Assembly: GCA_047618505.1 (NCBI GenBank)
Contig: JBLHLB010000051.1
Coordinates: 1-17,071 of the forward strand
Length of the DNA stretch: 17,071 nucleotides
Source: JBLHLB01 sp047618505
Lineage (GTDB): Bacteria; Planctomycetota; UBA1135; GCA-002686595
Direction: 5' to 3'
Shown in pieces: positions 1 to 5,951 of this stretch. A program made the position numbers and the translations under genes. The notes beneath the pieces are model-generated. The model was not told the origin of the DNA. It saw only the letters and a list, made by a program, of their open reading frames with translations, and ran no database searches. Every line of letters begins with the position of its first letter. The stretch's first letter is position 1.

Positions 1-790
1 GAAGCTGCTGCATCAACCCGTCCCCCGGGAAGCGGGCCGTCAATCCGTCGATGAGCTCGTCCACGGTCTTGCCGCGCCGATGCGCGAACCAAACCATCGT
101 GCTGAAGACCGGCAGCATCGACATGATGAGTTGAAGTCCGCTCTCAAGCACACGGCCCGCGTAGGCTCGTCGACTCTCCTTGGGCTGCGTGCCCTGGATC
201 TCACGCATGCGCGCAAGGATCGCGGGATCCGCAACACGCGCCAGGGAACCACCGAGGGTCGTGGCGGTCTTGATTGCACCGAAGCTCATGAGGCTCGCGT
301 CTGCCCGCAGGTCGCCACGGTAGGTGGGGCCGCACCAGGCCTGGGCGCAGTCCTCGACGACGAAAATCCCGGCGCCCTTGGCAACCCCTAAGACTTCCGT
401 CAAATCGGGCAGCGCCCCGAAGAGGTGGGCCACGACCAACACGCGGGATTGAGGCGTGATGGCGCGGCGAAGGGCTTCCAAGTCCACATGCAGATCCGAT
501 CCCGCAAGGTCCACGGGGACCGGGACAAGTCCATGCTCCCGCGCCACTTGGACCATGTCGGGGATGGTCACCGCGGAATACAACACTTCGCTGCCCTCGG
601 GCAGATCGAGGGAGGTGAACAGCAGGTCGAGGGCAGAGCGCACGGAGAGGCAGGCGAGCCCGTCGCCATCCTTGGCCCAATGGGCCTCGAGGCTCTCGGC
701 TGCCGCAGCCGCATCGCGCGCGAAGAGGCTCCCCAGGAGCCCTCGGAGGAGATCTCCCCAACCGATATCTAGTCGTACTCGAATCCACAT
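1..790 (-). CDS. DegT/DnrJ/EryC1/StrS-type PLP aminotransferase, 3'-truncated by window edge
   Basis: Fold-type I PLP enzyme of the family that aminates keto-sugars for surface glycans, antibiotics or cell-wall sugars; the substrate cannot be read here. 263 codons are visible, starting at ATG 790 and open to the window edge, so the C-terminal third is missing (family members are usually about 370-400 residues). Visible family marks: the segment VLYSAVTIPDMVQVA (about 70-83), the PLP-binding VEDCAQAW (about 145-152, with Asp147) and SFGAIKTATTLGG (169-181), whose Lys174 is the expected Schiff-base lysine. The first about 40 residues, including an Ala-rich stretch, are less typical. The start is 4 bp downstream of the FAD oxidase stop, with GGGAAG about 7 bases before the ATG, so the two genes are probably co-transcribed and coupled. 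A lyase-type DegT homologue lacking sugar specificity is the main alternative. The family call is strong; the substrate is unknown. Confidence 0.88.
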   Translation of the reverse strand, partial: MWIRVRLDIGWGDLLRGLLGSLFARDAAAAAESLEAHWAKDGDGLACLSVRSALDLLFTSLDLPEGSEVLYSAVTIPDMVQVAREHGLVPVPVDLAGSDLHVDLEALRRAITPQSRVLVVAHLFGALPDLTEVLGVAKGAGIFVVEDCAQAWCGPTYRGDLRADASLMSFGAIKTATTLGGSLARVADPAILARMREIQGTQPKESRRAYAGRVLESGLQLIMSMLPVFSTMVWFAHRRGKTVDELIDGLTARFPGDGLMQQL

Positions 791-794
791 GTGA

Positions 795-2306
795 TTACTT
801 CCCGGACTCCAACTGGGATTCTCCGTAGCGGAGATAAAACTGGTTCTGGAACAGCTCGCCGGGATCGTACTCGCGCTTCTTCCCGAAGAACTCGCGGGCC
901 ATGGGATAAGCCGCGTGGAACTGCTCCGCGGTGGCGTGCAATCGATAGGGGAGGTAGTAGCTCCCGTCGAGAGAATGGGCTGCGTCGATCAACCCCTGGG
1001 TCATTCTCTGCATGCGCTCTTCCCCCTCGTCGGTGCGCTCCTGGTTGAAGAGCATGACGAAGGCCAGCATGCGTTGATCGGCGTAGCGGAGGAATGTGTC
1101 GGTGTCCTCGTTAACGCTGCGCAGGGTCACGTTTAGAAGGTTGCCCTCGTCGCCCGTGATGATTCCACGTGCGAGCTCTAAAAAGTGGGTCAGCTTGTCT
1201 TCGGGAACGAAGTACTCATGCAGGATATCGGTCGTCGCGGCGCTGCGATTTCCGAAGAGCTCGACACCTTCGTTGATGAGCTGGTTGCGCGAGTATAGGC
1301 CATCACTAAGGAACGGATGGAGACGAGACTCCGCGTCCCAGCGCAGCTGTTTCCCGTAATCGCTGTCCACCGAACCGCGAAAGATAGCGCGCCGTAGGGT
1401 TTCGAGTCCCTTGGAACCAAGGGTCGGAATCTCTCCGTCAGGAACGAGGGTCAATACGTTGATCACGACCTCGCTGAACATTTCGTCGGGGACGACGTTC
1501 ACGCGGCCGTAGAACATGCGCACGTCTTCACCATCGATGACTTCCCCTTGGATGATCGTCCATGCTTCGTCGATCGGCACGACGAAGGGGGACAACCTGT
1601 AGCACTCGTTAGGGACAACGCGCAGCTCCACATCCAGGATCACGCCGAAGAGCCCGTAACCGCCGAGCACGAGGGAGAACAATTCCGCATTCTCGTCGCG
1701 CGAACAGCGTAGGACTCGGCCGTCCGCCTGCATCAGCCGCAGGGACTCCACGGTGGAGCTGATCGGCGGCCGGTCATAGACCCATCCGTGGCAGTTGACG
1801 CTGATGGAACCACCGACGGAGAAGGAATTGTCGGACTGCAGAACACCAACCGAGAAGCTGCGGGCATCCAAGAATGGAATGATGTCGGCCCACAGGGCCC
1901 CGGCTTGCACCGTCAAGATGCTGCGTTCAGCGTCGAGCTCCTTCCCGTCAAAGGGGCGCATGTCGATCACGATTCCATCGGGTGCAATCGTGTGTCCGCC
2001 CATGCTGTGGCGCGCTCCGGCGATGGAAACCCTGAGTCCCTCATCGCTCGCACGCGCCAGAAGTTTGGACAGTTGCGCTTCCGCCTCGTCAGCATCATCC
2101 GGGATCGCGAAGACTTCCCTCACCTGCGACAGGTTCAACCGACTTGCGTCATCAAACATCCCCTCGGGCACCGCCTCGCGCTGATCCTCATCCCCCAAAA
2201 CCGTGCGCAGCACGTGCAGCGTGGGGCGGCCAACCAAGAGTACACCGAGCCCTAACAACAGCAGCAGGCAACGGAGCACGACACGTCGTAGGGATCGTCG
2301 AGCCAT
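795..2306 (-). CDS. Membrane-anchored FAD-linked oxidase (FAD_binding_4 / aldonolactone-oxidase-like)
   Basis: 503 residues. An N-terminal basic stretch and Leu-rich segment (about 8-26) predict a membrane anchor or uncleaved signal, placing the enzyme at the membrane or periplasm. The PCMH-type FAD domain follows: GARHSMGGH (97-105), in the position of the GxGHS motif where sugar-lactone oxidases often carry a covalent histidyl-FAD, then VGGSISVNCHG (164-174) and LVLGGYGLFGVI (212-223), which contact the FAD pyrophosphate and isoalloxazine. The C-terminal ELFQNQFYLRYG resembles the closing motif of D-arabinono-/L-gulonolactone oxidases. Length is normal for that group. Expected reaction: oxidation of a polyol, sugar or lactone with FAD; the acceptor is unknown. 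It lies directly upstream of the aminotransferase, so the pair may form and then aminate a carbonyl on a sugar (inference). No good Shine-Dalgarno precedes ATG 2306. Other FAD-linked oxidases, for example glycolate-oxidase-like ones, are possible. Confidence 0.87.
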   Translation of the reverse strand: MARRSLRRVVLRCLLLLLGLGVLLVGRPTLHVLRTVLGDEDQREAVPEGMFDDASRLNLSQVREVFAIPDDADEAEAQLSKLLARASDEGLRVSIAGARHSMGGHTIAPDGIVIDMRPFDGKELDAERSILTVQAGALWADIIPFLDARSFSVGVLQSDNSFSVGGSISVNCHGWVYDRPPISSTVESLRLMQADGRVLRCSRDENAELFSLVLGGYGLFGVILDVELRVVPNECYRLSPFVVPIDEAWTIIQGEVIDGEDVRMFYGRVNVVPDEMFSEVVINVLTLVPDGEIPTLGSKGLETLRRAIFRGSVDSDYGKQLRWDAESRLHPFLSDGLYSRNQLINEGVELFGNRSAATTDILHEYFVPEDKLTHFLELARGIITGDEGNLLNVTLRSVNEDTDTFLRYADQRMLAFVMLFNQERTDEGEERMQRMTQGLIDAAHSLDGSYYLPYRLHATAEQFHAAYPMAREFFGKKREYDPGELFQNQFYLRYGESQLESGK

Positions 2307-2339
2307 AGGCGTATCATAGCGCGCAGCTCGGTCGAGGTC

Positions 2340-2462
2340 TCAGTCCAGCACACTTGTGCCGCCGGGCCGATGCTTCTCGATTCGGGGGCGTTCTTGGCCC
2401 GGCAGGCCTACGAAGGTCACCCCGATGAAGAAGACACCTGTCACTATTGGGAGCTTCCGCAT
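2340..2462 (-). CDS. Possible 40-residue secreted or membrane peptide (hypothetical)
   Basis: A short ORF from ATG 2462 with GGGAGAGG three bases before the start, which is a reasonable but close ribosome-binding site. The product begins MRKLPIVTGVFFIGVTFVGL: a positive end, then a hydrophobic stretch of about 15 residues like a signal peptide, then a short polar tail. It ends 33 bp upstream of the FAD oxidase start and reads in the same direction, so it could be the first ORF of that operon or a leader. I recognise no family. Evidence for translation is limited to the RBS, the signal-like N-terminus and mostly G/C third positions. Confidence 0.3.
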   Translation of the reverse strand: MRKLPIVTGVFFIGVTFVGLPGQERPRIEKHRPGGTSVLD

Positions 2463-2539
2463 GACCTCTCCCTGGGAATGGGAGAATTGCACGAGTCCCT
2501 CGCGCAGTACCCTCTCCCCATGGCGATGCGATTGAAACA

Positions 2540-2965
2540 ATGAGGATTTCGGTGAAGTGCCCGCGAGCTGCTCGCTCTCGCTCTCGCGTTTGTATGGCCT
2601 TGACCGGCGTCATCGCGCTAGGCCTCGCGACACGATCTCATGCTCTGCCTTGGCCTGATTTCGTTGCATCGAACTGCGGCGATGCCCTGTGGACCGTGGC
2701 CCTCTATCTCGCGATTTGCTTCGCGTGCCCTCGGTGGAAAGCGACGCACGTCGCCCTCCAGGCGGCATCCATCAGCGTAGCCGTAGAGTTCTCGCAGTTG
2801 CTGTCCTTGCCGTGGCTAGCGACAGCGAGGGAGACGATCTTGGGCCGTTTGCTCTTAGGCACGGACTTCGTCTGGGTGGACATTCCGCGCTATCTAACCG
2901 GTGCGGTCGTGGCGCTCTTGCTCGAACTTGTTTGGGATCCCCTAAGGCCTGGGATAGAGGACTGA
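2540..2965 (+). CDS. DUF2809 family integral membrane protein
   Basis: 141 residues with four predicted membrane segments (about 18-30, 48-63, 68-87, 116-132). Signature features of DUF2809 are visible in order: a loop Pro-Asp-Phe-Val, then GDALW (47-51), EFSQL (83-87) and LGRLLLGTDFVWVDI (101-115). Function of the family is unknown; it is a small inner-membrane protein. Length is normal for the family. The ATG at 2540 has no clear Shine-Dalgarno; a GTG at codon 5 is an alternative start. It is transcribed away from the FAD oxidase operon (divergent) and towards the propeller-ThuA gene (convergent), so it is probably monocistronic. Confidence 0.85.
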   Translation: MRISVKCPRAARSRSRVCMALTGVIALGLATRSHALPWPDFVASNCGDALWTVALYLAICFACPRWKATHVALQAASISVAVEFSQLLSLPWLATARETILGRLLLGTDFVWVDIPRYLTGAVVALLLELVWDPLRPGIED

Positions 2966-3224
2966 ATCCCGCTTCTGTGCAGTGGGCCTCTCAGCGCCTT
3001 GACGGTGAACGCCACCGCCGAAGGACGCAGTGCCTGCGTCGAGGCGGAGATGAATCACTTATTAACGAAGCCGATCAAGCGGAATGTCCTGTAGCAGGAG
3101 TTGGAGAAGGCAGCCTCCGGGCCGCCAGCAGAGTTCGCGGGACCCAACGGGATCCAGCGGAGACTCGGAACCGATCGAAAACCAGAAATTCTTCCTGCCC
3201 CGCTCCCGCCCAACGACCGGCGCG
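2966..3224. other. Intergenic gap with no supported gene
   Basis: About 260 bp between convergent genes. All frames are broken or atypical. The best candidate is a plus-strand reading from ATG 3050 to the TAG at 3227, 59 codons interrupted by TAG at 3092; the part after that stop has mostly G/C third positions and reads QELEKAASGPPAEF. It might be a decayed gene fragment, and it ends exactly inside the inverted repeat that follows, but I recognise no family. No RNA gene seen. Confidence 0.3.
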
Positions 3225-3392
3225 CCTAGCAGTCCGTTGAAAAACAGCAGCTTCTCGGTTGGTCTCCACAAATTGCCTGGCAAGGCGTCGGGTTCTCCGC
3301 GTAGCTGTACCTACACGGGTGGTTCCGACAACGTAGCCAGGCGATTTGTGGGGGCCGAGCGAGGAGTTGCTGTTTTTCAACGGGCTGCTAGG
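3225..3392. repeat. Long imperfect inverted repeat (MITE- or REP-like hairpin element)
   Basis: Arms 3225-3281 and 3336-3392 (57 nt each) are inverted copies with 49/57 identical positions; the outer ends read CCTAGCAGTCCGTTGAAAAA and, inverted, CCTAGCAGCCCGTTGAAAAA. The central 54 nt also pair in part: GTCGG at 3287-3291 with CCGAC at 3325-3329, and GTAG at 3301-3304 with CTAC at 3311-3314, leaving an apical loop near 3305-3310. Of the eight arm differences, seven become G-U pairs in plus-strand RNA and only one is a true mismatch. It ends 3 bp before the propeller-ThuA stop codon, between convergent genes. There is no U-tract on either side, so it is not a classical intrinsic terminator, although it may block read-through. 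The ends look like those of a small non-autonomous transposable element; no transposase is encoded. Confidence 0.8.
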
Positions 3393-3395
3393 GCT

Positions 3396-5951
3396 TCATT
3401 CGTAGTAGGACGGAAGCCGCGGGACCACGCCCAGGTTCTTGTAGTCGAAGCCACTCGATAGGGGCGAATAGTCGCCTTGAATCGCGACGCTTGACGCCGG
3501 ATCAATCTTTGCCTCCATGCCAAGACACCAGTAGGCAGCGTTCGTAACCAATCGACGTAGGCCTGCGCTTTCAAAGTCCTTGGCGCTGCCCATGGTGGAG
3601 TGAAACACGCGCGCGGTCTTGCCCGTGTCCCCGGTCCATGTCTTGGCCCAGGCAACCGGAAGGGGAATCAGGTTCGAGTTTATGGAGTCATCCGACGACC
3701 GACCCATGAGAGGTTGTCCCATGACCAGCGGCAGGCAGCCCTCGGGTAATTGTTCGCCCTCCGGGTAGGTCCGGTAGACATCTGACGGCCCCCAAATATC
3801 CTGCACTCCCCTGAGGATTGGATGGCCAAGGTTCTCCTCCACAGGAGTGCCACGGGTGGAATCCTGGTGCCAGCGACCATGGTGCCCACGGAAGGCACCC
3901 CCAAGCACATCATCTCCGAAGCGAACTGGTGCATCGTCAACGACGTAGTCAAAGCCGATGAATCCATGGTTGGCTGTTCGCAGGCCGATCAGGGGTTTGC
4001 CCGAGTCAAGGTAGGCGTAGATCTGATCGAGCTGCGCCTGCGGCAGGGTGATCAACCGACTGAAGAGAATCATCAAGTCGGCACTTTCTAGGTGCTCTAG
4101 GCCCGGGATGTTGTGCATCACCGATTCATCCTCCCAGCGAATCTTCTGGGTTGGATCGACTTCACCGTTCCCGTTGAGGGCAAACAACACGGTGGTATGG
4201 AAGCCATGCTGCGTGGAGAGGATCTTCGCCAACATCGGCAGGGATTGCTCGCTGCGATATTCCTGGTCCGCTGCGATGAGCACGATGTGCTTGCCTTTTC
4301 CGGGACCGTCGCCGCCCTCAAATGTGAGCCATTGCGGGCTCTTGGGGACCGGGTGTCCACCGGCTGCGAGCGTTTGCTCCTGCGGCTCTTGGGCTTGATC
4401 TGCCGCGTGCTCTCCCTCCGGTGCCAGCGGCACTTCATTCAGCGGTATTTCATTCAGCGGTATTTCATTCACTGTGTAGTAGGCCTGGCGGTGAAGGAGT
4501 TCTTCGCCATCCCGTGAACGCAGGGCACCCAGGTCGAACTCGTGTACGTGACCGCGGGTTATCGTGTCGAGGGTCAGCGTGGCGCTTAAGCCATCCTCCG
4601 AAACCTGCACCGAAGTGACCTTGGGGTTGGTCTGGTCCACCTCCGGTCCGCCGTAGCCAGCGTGGTAGATATGGGTAAACGTGCTGAGTAGGTAGGAGCT
4701 CGGATCCGACCCCGAGATTCCCTCGATGGGCTTGGTGAAGGCGATCCGAAAGCCATCGGGGGTAATCGTGATGCGCTCTATCTCGAAGGGCATAAGGCCT
4801 GTCCAATCCAAGCGTTCCAGGGCGAAGGGCTTAATGCCGCGCACCGGCCATCCGCGGTTCGTACCCCCGCAGAGCAGGTTGCCCTCGGGGGTGAATTGGA
4901 TGTTGAGAATCCCCGTCGATAGCCCTTCTCGGAAGGGATAGCAGGCCCCTTGCCAGACGCCATTGACCTTCTCCGTAGTCGCGCGCATGACCAAGGACAG
5001 GGAGAAGTCGCCGAGGAACATCTGGTTCTCGAAGGGTCCGAAGTCACCGCCAGTTTGATCCACGGTGAAGCCTGAGATCGAGCGCCCCATGCGGATGTAG
5101 GGAAAGATCACGGCATAGGGGACCAGCTCGGGAATTCGCTCGGCCTCTGTGACAATTCTGGAACCGTTCACGGGCTCCGCAGGCGGCGCACCCATGTTCG
5201 GTGCGAACTCGTACCAATTCGTGCTCTTGGGGTGCCCGAGGAATCCACCCTCGCGAACGAACTTCAGGCTGCAGGACGAGTTCCACGGCCCCTGGCTTTC
5301 GATGGTGAAGAGGCTGCCGTGTTCATTTGGACCGATACCCGCGGGGCTGCGGAGTCCACTTGCGATGGGGATGCTTTGCCCCTCTGGAGTGACCTGAATG
5401 ACCCAGCCTCGGAAGAGGGCGCGTGAGTTGTAGGACTGCGAAAGTCCAAGGGCGACGAAGAGATTGCCCTCGTCGTCGAACTTCGAGCCGAAGGCGTACT
5501 CGTGGTAATTCGCGTAGCCCCAGGCATCCGATACCGTGTCAAAGCGATCGGCACGACCATCACCGTCGGAGTCCGAGATTCGAGTGAGTTCGCAGCTCTG
5601 GGTGACAAAGAAGGCGCCGTCGCGGAAGGCCAGGCCGAAGATCTCGTCGAGTCCAGTGGCGAACAGCTCAAAGCTAGGCTCCGGCTTGTCCGCGTCTACG
5701 CTGTCCATGATGAAGATGTCGCCGCGGCGTGTGCCAACGGCAACTCGATCGTCGGGCAGCACCACGAAGGCACCCGCTTCGATGACCAAATCCTCCGGCA
5801 AGCTCAAGTCCACGATGCGATAGTAGTCACGCTCACGCTCCGCTGTCCCCCAGCGCGCACCTAGATCCTGGGCGAAGCCGGCACTGCCTAAGGCGAGGCC
5901 GACGAGAAGGATGGGAAGTGCAGAAACAGCGGTCTTAATCGAGAAGCTCAT
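3396..5951 (-). CDS. Secreted propeller (PQQ-sugar-dehydrogenase-like) / Ig-like / ThuA fusion protein
   Basis: 851 residues. A signal peptide (about 1-27, hydrophobic core ALPILLVGLALGSAGFA) predicts export. Residues about 45-385 resemble the glucose/sorbosone dehydrogenase-type beta-propeller: repeated blade strands, LFATGLDEIFGLAF (96-109), SGLRSPAGIGPNEHG (198-212), and a calcium-loop-like DSDGDGRADRFD (127-138). Residues about 388-493 look like an Ig-like strand domain. A linker with three NEIPL/NEVPL repeats (495-509) leads to a ThuA-like, class-I glutamine-amidotransferase-fold domain (about 554-812): HIVLIAADQEYRSEQSLP, GKPLIGLRTANHGF (651-664), HPILRGVQDIWGPSDVY and VFHSTMGSAKDF. ThuA proteins act in trehalose and keto-disaccharide metabolism. 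This polypeptide has no CxxCH motif; the cytochrome is the upstream gene, whose 3' end overlaps this start by 17 bp, implying coupled translation. Likely a periplasmic sugar or glycoside oxidoreductase joined to a keto-sugar-processing domain (inference); substrate unknown. Confidence 0.87.
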   Translation of the reverse strand: MSFSIKTAVSALPILLVGLALGSAGFAQDLGARWGTAERERDYYRIVDLSLPEDLVIEAGAFVVLPDDRVAVGTRRGDIFIMDSVDADKPEPSFELFATGLDEIFGLAFRDGAFFVTQSCELTRISDSDGDGRADRFDTVSDAWGYANYHEYAFGSKFDDEGNLFVALGLSQSYNSRALFRGWVIQVTPEGQSIPIASGLRSPAGIGPNEHGSLFTIESQGPWNSSCSLKFVREGGFLGHPKSTNWYEFAPNMGAPPAEPVNGSRIVTEAERIPELVPYAVIFPYIRMGRSISGFTVDQTGGDFGPFENQMFLGDFSLSLVMRATTEKVNGVWQGACYPFREGLSTGILNIQFTPEGNLLCGGTNRGWPVRGIKPFALERLDWTGLMPFEIERITITPDGFRIAFTKPIEGISGSDPSSYLLSTFTHIYHAGYGGPEVDQTNPKVTSVQVSEDGLSATLTLDTITRGHVHEFDLGALRSRDGEELLHRQAYYTVNEIPLNEIPLNEVPLAPEGEHAADQAQEPQEQTLAAGGHPVPKSPQWLTFEGGDGPGKGKHIVLIAADQEYRSEQSLPMLAKILSTQHGFHTTVLFALNGNGEVDPTQKIRWEDESVMHNIPGLEHLESADLMILFSRLITLPQAQLDQIYAYLDSGKPLIGLRTANHGFIGFDYVVDDAPVRFGDDVLGGAFRGHHGRWHQDSTRGTPVEENLGHPILRGVQDIWGPSDVYRTYPEGEQLPEGCLPLVMGQPLMGRSSDDSINSNLIPLPVAWAKTWTGDTGKTARVFHSTMGSAKDFESAGLRRLVTNAAYWCLGMEAKIDPASSVAIQGDYSPLSSGFDYKNLGVVPRLPSYYE
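4425..4469 (-). repeat. Three in-frame 15-bp tandem repeats encoding NEIPL units
   Basis: Units 4425-4439, 4440-4454 and 4455-4469 encode NEVPL, NEIPL and NEIPL (residues 495-509) between the Ig-like and ThuA domains. The two NEIPL units are identical at nucleotide level, and the third differs in the central codon (GTG for ATA). The array length is a multiple of three, so copy-number change would alter linker length without a frameshift. Confidence 0.93.

Noticed and set aside
201..788. 195-codon minus-strand frame over the aminotransferase
   Set aside because: Composition is Arg/Pro/Gly-rich and the adjacent frame carries all DegT motifs.
3062..3380. Minus-strand frames across the inverted repeat
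   Set aside because: They run through the hairpin element, have no family resemblance and lack a ribosome-binding site.
3225..3392. Rho-independent terminator call for the hairpin
   Set aside because: The stem is far longer than a terminator and no T-run follows on either strand.
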